A DNA stretch of 34,495 nt from an uncultured Clostridium sp. (GTDB taxonomy: Bacteria > Bacillota > Clostridia > TANB77 > CAG-508). The notes under the pieces were generated by a model. It saw only the letters and a list, made by a program, of their open reading frames with translations. It was not told the origin of the DNA and searched no databases. Made by a program: the position numbers and the translations under genes. The stretch spans positions 1 through 34,495 of the forward strand of contig CANEHB010000019.1 of the NCBI GenBank assembly GCA_947427205.1. The letters are read 5' to 3'. Shown here in pieces: positions 7,757 through 15,632 of this stretch (within the stretch, counting starts at the first letter, position 1; every line of letters begins with the position of its first letter).

Positions 7757-8441
7757 TATGGGCGATTTTGATAAAATGCTTACAATATTAACTCCTAATT
7801 TAGGAAAGATTGGGTGCAGTGCAAAAGGTTCGAGGAGACCAAAAAGTCTCCTTTTAAGTGGCACTCAATTTTTATGCTTTGGCGAATATATGCTATTTAA
7901 GAGTCAAGATACATATACTATGAATTCTTGTGAGACTATTGAAATGTTTTATAATATAAGAACAGATTTAGATAAATTAACATATGCATCATACATAACA
8001 AAAATAATAAATGATGTTACAACAGAAAATCAGAATTCTTTTAATACTTTAAAATTATTTTTAAATACATTATATATGATATCAGAAACAGATAAGGATT
8101 TGGACTTTATAACTGGAATTTTTAAAATGAGACTTTTAAAGATTTTAGGTTTTACACCAAATGTTAATGAGTGTGTATGTTGTAAGTTAAAAGAAAAGTT
8201 AGAATATTTTAGTATAAAAGATAATGGATTTAAGTGTTTAGCATGTAGCAGACAAGATACAAGTGCTTTAGAAATGAGCGATCCAACTAAAAATTCAATA
8301 ATATATATATTAAAATCAGATCCTAAAAAAATATTTTCTTTTGAACTTTCTGAAAATTGTAGAAAAGAATTAGAACTGATATCTAATATATATTTGAATG
8401 AAAAATTAGAAAAAGAATATAGAATAGAGAAATTATTTTGA
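7713..8441 (+). CDS. recO: DNA repair protein RecO
   Basis: The 242-residue protein has the RecO N-terminal OB fold, with the typical opening KVNGIIIAENNMGDFDKMLTI, a G-K-IGCSAKGSRRPKS stretch (residues 31-45) and a central helical domain. Its four-cysteine zinc site is at Cys154/Cys157 and Cys175/Cys178 (CVCCK and CLAC). RecO loads RecA onto SSB-coated single-stranded DNA with RecR in gap repair. Length is close to the family norm. The ATG overlaps yqzL, with AAGGT just upstream (7700-7704), so it is probably translated by coupling. Confidence 0.93.
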   Translation: MKQIKVNGIIIAENNMGDFDKMLTILTPNLGKIGCSAKGSRRPKSLLLSGTQFLCFGEYMLFKSQDTYTMNSCETIEMFYNIRTDLDKLTYASYITKIINDVTTENQNSFNTLKLFLNTLYMISETDKDLDFITGIFKMRLLKILGFTPNVNECVCCKLKEKLEYFSIKDNGFKCLACSRQDTSALEMSDPTKNSIIYILKSDPKKIFSFELSENCRKELELISNIYLNEKLEKEYRIEKLF

Positions 8442-8510
8442 AATTACTTGCAAAGTGTAAAATTTATTTATATAATGAATTAGAAAATACATAAAAAGGA
8501 GATGGTATTT

Positions 8511-9050
8511 ATGAATATAACAATAACAGGAAAAGATTTAAAAGCAACAGATGCAATCAAAGAATATGCCGAAAAAAAATTAACAAGAATAGAAAAGTAT
8601 TTTGCAGAAGAATCAATTGATGTAACAGTTACAATAAAAAAAGAAAATGCTATGACTGAAGTAGCAGAAATGTATGTTTCTGTAAAAGGAATGTCTTATA
8701 AAGCAGTTACAGAAGATAAAGATTTATATGCTTCTATAGATAAAGATATTGATATATTAGAAGGGCAAATTAGAAAAACAAAGGCTAAAAGAGAGAAAAT
8801 GCAAAAAGATTCTTCAATAAAACAAATGAACATAAGTGGAGTAGCTGAAGAAAAACCACTTGAAGATGAAGTTATAAAATCTTTATCATATGAACTAAAA
8901 CCTATTTCAGTTGAGGATGCAAAATTAAAATTAACAGAAAGAAAAGGAAATATATTCTATACTTTTGTTAATGTAGATACTGGAAAAGTAAATGTAATCT
9001 TCAAATTAAAAGATTCTAATAATTATGGTTTAGTAGAACCAGAAGCTTAA
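8511..9050 (+). CDS. hpf: Ribosome hibernation promoting factor, long form
   Basis: The 179-residue protein has the HPF/RaiA N-terminal domain (MNITITGKDLKATDAIKEY to about residue 105), a linker, and the C-terminal dimerisation domain (LSYELKPISVEDAKLKL to LKDSNNYGLVEPE). This two-domain long form joins ribosomes into inactive 100S dimers in Firmicutes. AAAAAGGAG ends at 8501, so the ATG at 8511 has ideal spacing; the in-frame ATG at 8502 is too close. A terminator follows immediately, and the gene closes the era-recO block. Confidence 0.93.
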   Translation: MNITITGKDLKATDAIKEYAEKKLTRIEKYFAEESIDVTVTIKKENAMTEVAEMYVSVKGMSYKAVTEDKDLYASIDKDIDILEGQIRKTKAKREKMQKDSSIKQMNISGVAEEKPLEDEVIKSLSYELKPISVEDAKLKLTERKGNIFYTFVNVDTGKVNVIFKLKDSNNYGLVEPEA

Positions 9051-9063
9051 GAAAAGTAAATAG

Positions 9064-9099
9064 AAAGCACTTCAAAAAGTATTTTGGAGTGCTTTTTGT
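9064..9099 (+). terminator. Rho-independent terminator after hpf
   Basis: AAAGCACTTCAAAA (9064-9077) pairs with TTTTGGAGTGCTTT (9082-9095), with one G-T pair, followed by a T run. Confidence 0.9.
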
Positions 9100-9445
9100 A
9101 TTAAATGAGGATGTTCGTGAGTAATTTTGCCTTTTGCAATTTTTATAATATTCTCTTTCATTATATTAAAAAAGTTTTTTTATTTCCAAAAATTTCTTGT
9201 TTAAATTTTTAAAAATTACGCATTATATATATTGAAAATGCGATGAATTAATTTTAAATATTTAATCAATCAATTTTGTTTTAATATGAAATTATTAAAT
9301 AGAGACTTAAGTCTCGAATTAATAAAATTGAGTGATTAGCTATTTGATATATTTATTGTTTTTTCTAAAGAATAAAAAATAGCATAGAAGCAATTTACAA
9401 ATGTAAAGTAGAAAAGTGCTATTAATACTCGGAGGTGAATTGAAA
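9100..9445 (+). promoter_or_regulatory. Gene-free region upstream of the SASP gene with a palindrome and a possible sigma-G promoter
   Basis: This stretch of about 345 bases holds no convincing gene. It contains a perfect 14-bp palindrome, GAGACTTAAGTCTC, at 9302-9315. A sigma-G-like pair lies at 9370-9374 (GAATA) and 9391-9397 (CAATTTA), 16 bases apart, about 50 bases before the SASP start. SASP genes are normally read by sigma-G in the forespore. The -10 match to CATnnTA is imperfect, so the promoter is tentative. Confidence 0.35.
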
Positions 9446-9646
9446 ATGGCAAGAAGTAATAAAAACGTAGTTCCAGAAGCTATGGATTCATTAGAAAGAT
9501 TCAAATATGAAGTAGCTAGTGAAGTAGGAGTTAACTTAAAAAACGGTTATAATGGAAATATATCAGCTAGAGACGCTGGTAAAATCGGTGGTAACATGGT
9601 TAAAAAGTTAATAGAACAAGCTGAAAATCAAATGGCTAACAAATAA
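9446..9646 (+). CDS. Alpha/beta-type small acid-soluble spore protein
   Basis: The 66-residue protein matches alpha/beta SASPs. It has FKYEVASEVGVNLKNGYNG with the germination-protease site region (YEVASEVG) and the second DNA-binding block ISARDAGKIGGNMVKKLIE. These proteins coat and protect DNA in the dormant spore and are degraded by GPR at germination. GGAGGTG lies at 9431-9437. Codon choice includes more C-ending codons (AAC, GAC, ATC) than neighbouring genes, as expected for a very highly expressed gene. It is monocistronic, with a terminator just after. Confidence 0.95.
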   Translation: MARSNKNVVPEAMDSLERFKYEVASEVGVNLKNGYNGNISARDAGKIGGNMVKKLIEQAENQMANK

Positions 9647-9658
9647 GTTGTTGATAAT

Positions 9659-9690
9659 AAAGAGGTAAGAGGAATCTTACCTCTTTACTT
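9659..9690 (+). terminator. Rho-independent terminator after the SASP gene
   Basis: AAAGAGGTAAGA (9659-9670) pairs perfectly with TCTTACCTCTTT (9675-9686). Confidence 0.9.
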
Positions 9691-9790
9691 ATACAATATG
9701 AAAATATAATTTTTTATATTGTATAAAAGCTTCACTAAAAAAGTACATAAATTTGCTCAAGGAAAATTGATTTTTTAGATTTATTCATAT
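9691..9790 (+). repeat. Second copy of the dispersed hairpin element
   Basis: A stem-loop (ATACAATAT at 9691, ATATTGTAT ending at 9724) is followed by sequence similar to 4371-4465 but lacking its middle hairpin. Shared strings are AAAGCTTCACTAAA, GTACA, AAATTTGCTCAA and AGATTTATTCA. Confidence 0.5.
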
Positions 9791-9818
9791 ATCAATTTTT
9801 TACATATAAATAAAAATA

Positions 9819-9846
9819 TTGTCAAAAAAAGTTTTAGTGATATAAT
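9819..9846 (+). promoter_or_regulatory. Sigma-A promoter of the HAD phosphatase gene
   Basis: TTGTCA (9819-9824) and TATAAT (9841-9846) are 16 bases apart, about 30 bases upstream of the start codon. Confidence 0.8.
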
Positions 9847-9875
9847 ATGAACGAATAAACAAAGGAGAAGATATT

Positions 9876-10751
9876 ATGTATAAATTAATGGCAATTGATT
9901 TAGATGGAACTTTACTTAATACATATGGAGAAGTTTCAGAAAAAACAAGAGAAGCTTTAATAAAAGCTAAAAATAGTGGTACAGAAGTTGTACTTGCATC
10001 AGGAAGACCAATTAGTTCTACTGAAAGTTTAGCTATAGAACTTGGTGTAGATAATTATTTAATTTCTGGCAATGGTGCAGCTGTTTATGATATTAAAAAC
10101 CAAAAAGTAATATATGATAGATTTTTAACTAAAGAACAAGTACTACGTATAGCAAAATTATGTGAAGAGAATAGTTTTTTTTATAATGTTTATACAGAAG
10201 ATGAAGTTATAGCAAGTTCATTGAATTATAATGTTTTATTTTATCATAAAGAAAATGTAAAAAAAATAGAAGAGAAAAGAACACATATAAATATTGTTCA
10301 AAATATTGCGGAATATATAGAACAATCTGGAAAAGATAAATTTTTAAAAATTACAGTTTGCGATGAATCACAATTTATTTTTAATAGTATAATGAAAAGA
10401 CTGAAAGAAATAGATGGAATTGATGTACTTGAAGTAGCATATATGTCAAGAAAAAAGATTAAATCAGGAACAGATGATGTAGATATACAATATTTTTATA
10501 CTGAAATTACAAATCAAAATGTCAATAAATGGTCTGCAATAGAATTTCTTTTAAATAAACTACAAATACAAAAAGAAGAGGTAATAACTATAGGGGATAA
10601 TATAAATGATAAAGAAATGATAGAAAATGCTGGGCTTGGTGTAGTAATGGGAAATAGTAATCCTAAAATGAAAGAAATTGCAAATGAAATTGTAGCAGAT
10701 AATAATTCAGAAGGAGTTTTAGAAGCGTTAAATAAATTTGTTTTAAGTTAA
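9876..10751 (+). CDS. Cof-type HAD-IIB phosphatase
   Basis: The 291-residue protein has the HAD nucleophile motif DLDGTLL (Asp8 and Asp10), motif II (VLASGRP) and motif IV GDNINDKEMIENAG. The large C2-type cap between motifs II and IV places it in the Cof/YidA subfamily. These enzymes hydrolyse sugar phosphates and similar small phosphorylated metabolites in the cytoplasm; the substrate cannot be read from sequence. The motif III lysine is presumably in the NKWSAIEFLLNK stretch. AAAGGAG precedes the ATG. It has its own promoter and is not obviously part of the pilus locus downstream. Confidence 0.92.
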   Translation: MYKLMAIDLDGTLLNTYGEVSEKTREALIKAKNSGTEVVLASGRPISSTESLAIELGVDNYLISGNGAAVYDIKNQKVIYDRFLTKEQVLRIAKLCEENSFFYNVYTEDEVIASSLNYNVLFYHKENVKKIEEKRTHINIVQNIAEYIEQSGKDKFLKITVCDESQFIFNSIMKRLKEIDGIDVLEVAYMSRKKIKSGTDDVDIQYFYTEITNQNVNKWSAIEFLLNKLQIQKEEVITIGDNINDKEMIENAGLGVVMGNSNPKMKEIANEIVADNNSEGVLEALNKFVLS

Positions 10752-10806
10752 AATATAACAAGAATATTACAGGAAAAATAAGTTTTAATTACAACGTTCT
10801 AATCTG

Positions 10807-10835
10807 TTGATTTTAGGCGTTAATTGTTGTAGAAT
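10807..10835 (+). promoter_or_regulatory. Candidate sigma-A promoter of the pilus-like locus
   Basis: TTGATT (10807-10812) and TAGAAT (10830-10835) are exactly 17 bases apart, 80 bases upstream of the first gene of the locus. Confidence 0.5.
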
Positions 10836-10914
10836 TAAGAAAATGGCGTTATTAAAAATGCCGAAAAATGTAAAAAAATAAATTATTTCGTGTTTATAAA
10901 GGGAGGAACTTAAT

Positions 10915-11889
10915 ATGGCAATGAATCCAATGCAAAGAAGAGCAAGAAACTCATTTTTAATAGGTTTTTTAGTATCTTTAATTATTATGGCTTTAGTAGT
11001 ACTTGCACTACTATACAGAATTAAAAGTATAAATGATGCAAAAGAAGCAATAGAACAATTACAAAGGAAAGTATATGTAGCGGCTTCAGATTTAAAATCA
11101 GGAGAAATAATAGATTTTAATACTGATTTTAAAATGGATACAGTACAAACAACAATGGATTTAACTAATGTTATAGATGAAACAGATTTCCAATTTTTAG
11201 ATAGTGATGGAAATATTCAAATTAAATATTATGATGATGGTACTGAAAAACCAAAAGAAGTTATGATGAAAATTGATGTTCCAGCTGGAACAATTGTAAC
11301 AAAAGATATGATTGTTGCGACAGGAGAAGAAATTACAAATACACAAAGAATTCAAGAATACAATATGATAGTTTTACCATCTCAATTAAAAAATGGAGAT
11401 TATGTGGATATAAGATTATCATTACCTAATGGACAAGATTACATAGTATTATCTAAAAAACAAGTTTTAGGAACAACAGCATCTACAATTTGGTTACAAG
11501 TTGATGAAATGGAAATTTCATTATTAAGTAGTGCAATAGTTGAATCATATTATTATACTGGATTAAAATTATATGCTGTACCATATGTAGAACCAGGAAT
11601 ACAAGAGGCTTCTCAAATAACATATCCAGCAAGCCCAGAAGCATTAAATTTAATAAATCAAAATCCTAACATAATGGAAGAAATAGTAAAAGAATATTGG
11701 GATAAATATAATTCAGTAGCTCAAAACAGAGTAAGAAACTTTGAGGAAGTATTAAGTACAGTACCAGTAGAAGATAGACAATCTATGGTTCAATCTGGAA
11801 ATTCTGATGAAATTGAAGCTATAAAATCAGCAAGACAAGATTTTGTAAGTAACTTAGAAGGAACAGATGATGTTGGATACGATCAATAA
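10915..11889 (+). CDS. CpaB-like SAF-domain protein of a Tad-like pilus system
   Basis: The 324-residue protein has a basic N-terminus and one membrane helix (about residues 14-35, FLIGFLVSLIIMALVVLALL). A SAF/beta-clip region follows: VYVAASDLKSGEIIDFNTDF (residues 53-72), then IDVPAGTIVTKDMIVATGEE and MIVLPSQLKNGDYVDIRLSL. This is the CpaB/RcpC order of elements. In Tad pili CpaB sits outside the membrane and may bind the wall or the outer-membrane pore. Here there is no secretin, consistent with a monoderm. GGGAGG precedes the ATG. It is the first gene of the thirteen-kilobase locus. The family call is moderate; the assignment to the machine rests on its neighbours. Confidence 0.78.
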   Translation: MAMNPMQRRARNSFLIGFLVSLIIMALVVLALLYRIKSINDAKEAIEQLQRKVYVAASDLKSGEIIDFNTDFKMDTVQTTMDLTNVIDETDFQFLDSDGNIQIKYYDDGTEKPKEVMMKIDVPAGTIVTKDMIVATGEEITNTQRIQEYNMIVLPSQLKNGDYVDIRLSLPNGQDYIVLSKKQVLGTTASTIWLQVDEMEISLLSSAIVESYYYTGLKLYAVPYVEPGIQEASQITYPASPEALNLINQNPNIMEEIVKEYWDKYNSVAQNRVRNFEEVLSTVPVEDRQSMVQSGNSDEIEAIKSARQDFVSNLEGTDDVGYDQ

Positions 11890-11911
11890 AAAATAAAAAT
11901 TGGAGGACATT

Positions 11912-12604
11912 ATGGAGAAAATTGCTTTTATAGGAAGTTATGATAAAGCAGATATGATTATATATATAGCAAAAATACTATCTATTATGGGGAAAAAAGT
12001 AATAGTAGTAGACTCAACTGCTTTACAAAAAACTAGATATATTGTTCCAACAATGCAAGCACAAAAACAATACATAACAACTTTTGAAAAAGTTGATATA
12101 GCGATAGGATTCGAAAGTTTTGATCAAATCAAAAAGTATAAAGCAGCAAATGATGGAGACAAATTTGATTATGATTATGCCCTAATAGATATAGATTCAT
12201 ACAGAGGATATTATTACTTTGGAATAAAAACAGAAGATAAAAAATATTTTGTTACTTCTTTTGATATATACTGCTTAAGAAGAGGATTACAAGTATTTAA
12301 AAAGTTAGAAGAACCAACAGCAGTAACAAAAGTTCTATTTACAAAAGAAATGTTAGCAGAAGAAGATCAATACTTAAACTACCTTTCTAAAAGTTTAAAA
12401 ATAAAATGGAATAGTGATATATTATTTTTCCCATTTGAACTGGGAGATCAAAACACTATATTTGCTAATCAAAGGTCGGGAAGAATAAGAATCAAAGGTT
12501 TGAGTACACAATATATAGATGGAATAATGTATATAGTAGAAGGAATAAGTGGAGCAGGAAACGGAGAAGTAAAAAAAGCAACTAAAATATTAGAAAAAAA
12601 TTAA
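11912..12604 (+). CDS. CpaE/MinD-like Rossmann protein without a P-loop
   Basis: The 230-residue protein begins MEKIAFIGSYDKADMIIYIA. It resembles the first strand and helix of MinD/ParA-type NTPases (followed by KKVIVVDST), but the loop reads GSYDKAD and has no GKT/S. A later strand, YDYALIDIDSY, matches a Walker B-like position. The start is the ATG at 11912 with GGAGG at 11902-11906; a TTG at 11900 is not needed. It is probably a non-ATP-hydrolysing partner of the next gene. It could be a receiver-like or ATPase-like localisation factor equivalent to CpaE. It is eleven bases or more from each neighbour within a tight operon. Confidence 0.7.
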   Translation: MEKIAFIGSYDKADMIIYIAKILSIMGKKVIVVDSTALQKTRYIVPTMQAQKQYITTFEKVDIAIGFESFDQIKKYKAANDGDKFDYDYALIDIDSYRGYYYFGIKTEDKKYFVTSFDIYCLRRGLQVFKKLEEPTAVTKVLFTKEMLAEEDQYLNYLSKSLKIKWNSDILFFPFELGDQNTIFANQRSGRIRIKGLSTQYIDGIMYIVEGISGAGNGEVKKATKILEKN

Positions 12605-12618
12605 TCTGGAGGAAGCAA

Positions 12619-13458
12619 ATGGCAATAATTAGTTTTTGGAGCGGTGATAAAAAAGAATCTGGACAAACGTTATCAGCAGCTGCTGTAGCTACACTTATGG
12701 CGTTAGAACATAATTACAAAGTTCTATTGGTAGATGCAACATTTAATGATGATACAATGGAAAGATGCTTTTGGAAAGTAAATGCTAATAAAGATATAAC
12801 TAAATTAATAAATAAGGGTAAAATTGATATATCTTCTGGAGCAGAAGGAGCAGTTAGTGCTGTTGCAAGTAATAAAATTACTCCGGAGATTATAACAAAT
12901 TATACAAGAGTAGTATTTAATAGAACATTAGATGTTTTATGTGGATTAAAAACAAAAATCCCAGAAGAATTTTCAAAGTCACTTATGTTATATAAAGATT
13001 TAGTAGCAATAGCTGATAAATATTATGATATAGTATTTTTAGATTTAGAAAAAACATTAAAATATGATACTACTAGAGCCCTACTTGAGGCATCACATTT
13101 AATTGTATATAATTTTTCACAAAATTTAAAACAGATGGATGAATATACAACAAATCTAATAGAGAATGCTAGTATATTAAAAAGAGATAAAATAATACCA
13201 CTATTATCAGTAGCAGATGATAATTCGAAGTATAATGTAAAAAATGCAGCAAGGTACTTAAAAGAAAAAGAATTAAATGAGATACCATATAATTCAGTAT
13301 ATAAAGAGGCAGCTTCAGAAGCTGGTGTTGCGCAATTCTTTATAAAAAATGGATTATCACAAAATTCAAATAATAAAAATGTTATGTTTGCTAATTCTGT
13401 TAGTGAAACAATTAAAAAAATTGATTACAAATTAGAAGAACTAAAATATAAAGTATAA
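12619..13458 (+). CDS. CpaE/ParA-like protein with a degenerate Walker A motif
   Basis: The 279-residue protein follows the MinD/ParA pattern. Strand 1 is AIISFWSGDKKESGQT and strand 2 is KVLLVDATFNDDTM. A Walker B-like strand is DIVFLDLEKT (about residues 138-147), and a late segment is EIPYNSVYKEAASEAG. The deviant Walker A keeps the signature lysine (Lys11) and the GxT, but the catalytic lysine is replaced by Gln16 (KKESGQT instead of KGGxGKT). ATP hydrolysis is therefore doubtful. CpaE proteins place Tad machines in the cell; a structural role here is inferred. GGAGG precedes the ATG at 12619. Confidence 0.78.
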   Translation: MAIISFWSGDKKESGQTLSAAAVATLMALEHNYKVLLVDATFNDDTMERCFWKVNANKDITKLINKGKIDISSGAEGAVSAVASNKITPEIITNYTRVVFNRTLDVLCGLKTKIPEEFSKSLMLYKDLVAIADKYYDIVFLDLEKTLKYDTTRALLEASHLIVYNFSQNLKQMDEYTTNLIENASILKRDKIIPLLSVADDNSKYNVKNAARYLKEKELNEIPYNSVYKEAASEAGVAQFFIKNGLSQNSNNKNVMFANSVSETIKKIDYKLEELKYKV

Positions 13459-13496
13459 ACTTTAAAATTATAAGTTTTAAAGGGAGGAGCCTTTAA

Positions 13497-15591
13497 ATGA
13501 ATATTGCAAATATCGCTTTAATTTTTGTCGTAGTAGTAGTAGCTATTGCAGCTATAACTTATATGATAAGAAAAAATAAGAATGAAATAGTTGAAGAAAG
13601 TATTGAAGTTGATGATAAAACTTTCACATTAGATAAAATGGTAAAGTTTGTTAAACAAAGACTTGATGAGATTACAAAAATAAACCTTTACGATATTGGT
13701 TTATCAGAACAGGAATTAAAAAGAAGAAGAGCTAAAAAATATGAATTAAAGAAAGCTCTTAAAGGATGTACATATGGAGATGTTAATGATAAAAAATATG
13801 TTAAGGAATTAATATATGATTTATTAGCTAGAGAATATGGAGTTGATGAAACTAACATCTCAAAAGCAATTCCATTTGATACACCTTCACTACTTACTGC
13901 ACAAGATAAATTTGATATTTTAATTCATGAATATAAAAAGACTTTTTCTTATGAAGCTTTAACTGAACTTATTAAAAAATATAATTTAGCAGCTTTAAAA
14001 TATGTTGAAGGGGAAGCAAAACCTTGTTATGTTATAACAAACGAAGAAATAGGTGAAATATATGAACAAGAGCAACTACAGTTAGAATTTGCAGATAAAT
14101 TAGAGATAGTAGTACAGAGAATATATCAAAAATATAAAGGTTTCAGTAGTATAGATGAAATAAGAGATATGAACATAGATGGTGTTTCTGGTGGTACATC
14201 TGGTCTTCCAGAATCATTCTTAAGTCAGGTTGCACAAACAGATGGAGATTATTTAAGACAAGCTATGGAATCAAAAATTCCTAGAGCTTGTGATGCGATT
14301 TGGATATTCTTCCAAGGTAAATCAATAAGACTTGCATTCTTATCTTTTGGTACAGAAGCAGAATTAAAAAGAGTATGTCAAAATATTTATAAATATAATA
14401 ATCCAGGTCAGTTATCTGATACAAATGGTTATAAAATTAATGAAATGAAGGATGGTTCCCGTGTCGTTGTTGTTAGACCAAGCATGTGCGAAACATGGGC
14501 ATTCTTTGTAAGAAAGTTCGACGTAAAAAGAGCTACACTAGAACAAATAGTTAAATTCCCTGGAAAAGAGGAAACAATAGAATTATTAAAATTCCTTGTA
14601 AAAGGAGCAAGAATTATAGCACTAACAGGAGAGCAAGGTTGTCGGAAAAACAACAATGCTTATGGCTATGATAGAAAATATATACGAGACAATGAACCTT
14701 CGTATTACAGAAACAGCGTTTGAGTTGCACTTAAGAAAAATATATCCAACAAGAAATATCGTATCAATGCGTGAAACTGAAACTATTTCTGGACAAGACT
14801 GTTTGGACGTTCAGAAAAAAACTGACGGTTCTGTTAATATTATCGGTGAGGTTGCAACTGACCCCGTAGCATCTTGGATGATTCAGTCAGCACAGGTTGC
14901 ATCTAAATTTACATTATTTACTCACCACGCTAAAACATTTCCTAACTTAGTTACAGCACTTCGTAACTCAATGTTAAGAACAGGTGTATTTAAAGATGAA
15001 CAAACAGCAGCTGAACAGGTTGTTCAAGTTTTGAATTTTAATATACACTTAGTAAAAGACTTTAGAGGTAGACGTTACATAGAAAGAATTACAGAATGTA
15101 TACCAGTAGAAGAAAAGAATGAGTATACATTTGATCATAGAAAAGAAAAAACATTAGAAGGAAAATTTGATAAATTTTTCGATAATGCTACGATTTATTT
15201 TACAAAACAAACAAACAGAGAATTATATAAATATCATAATGTATTAGAATTTGTTGATGATTCATATGTTTTAACAAATCCTATTTCTCCAGAAAATATT
15301 AGAGGAATGAGGGAAAATATGAATGACACAGATGTTGTTGCTTTTGATCAATTTTTAGAAAGAAATTGGGGAATTAAACCTCCAAAACTTCCTAAATATG
15401 ATGAAAATGGAAACGAAATTATGGAAAGTTCACCAAAAGCACAACATGTTCAAGAACAAGAAAGAGTAGCTAAAAAAACAATAGATCCAGAAATGGCTAA
15501 AAGACAAGCTATGCAAAGAGCTATAATGCAACAAAAGATGCAAGAAAGACAAAAAGATGTTGATAAAAGACCAGAACAAAAAGAAGAATAA
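13497..15591 (+). CDS. CpaF/TadA-like secretion ATPase with an N-terminal membrane anchor, interrupted by a +1 frame change in Walker A
   Basis: Read with one skipped base, this is a 697-residue secretion ATPase of the CpaF/TadA kind that powers pilus assembly. After an N-terminal membrane helix (residues 4-22, unusual for this family), a helical domain leads to the core. Walker A is GEQGCGKT (378-385), the Asp-box-like region is IVSMRETE, Walker B-like is IIGEV (448-452) and the His-box is THHA (475-478). Without the shift the frame runs into a stop at 14723 immediately after GEQGC-R. Skipping the C of the CGG at 14643 restores the invariant Gly-Lys-Thr. The rest is open to 15591 with a Lys/Gln/Met-rich tail. 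GGGAGGAG precedes the ATG. Codons around 14450-14960 are richer in G and C than in the flanks. The alternative to recoding is a single-base sequence error. Confidence 0.88.
14643..14645 (+). other. In-frame CGG at the ATPase +1 frameshift site
   Basis: The incoming frame reads GGT TGT CGG AAA. Skipping the C gives GGT TGT GGA AAA ACA, the G-K-T of Walker A. Product activity therefore depends wholly on the shift. Confidence 0.85.
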
Positions 15592-15632
15592 TTTGACGAA
15601 CCTTAGAAAAGGAAGAAGGTGTAAGAGTTAAA

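Noticed and set aside
10752..10914. Riboswitch in the leader of the pilus-like locus
   Set aside because: Only weak imperfect inverted repeats were seen and no motif of a known class such as c-di-GMP could be matched.
14643..14723. Two separate ATPase genes (13497-14723 and 14656-15591)
   Set aside because: The split is inside Walker A, the halves are complementary parts of one CpaF-like protein, and the second frame has no ribosome site.
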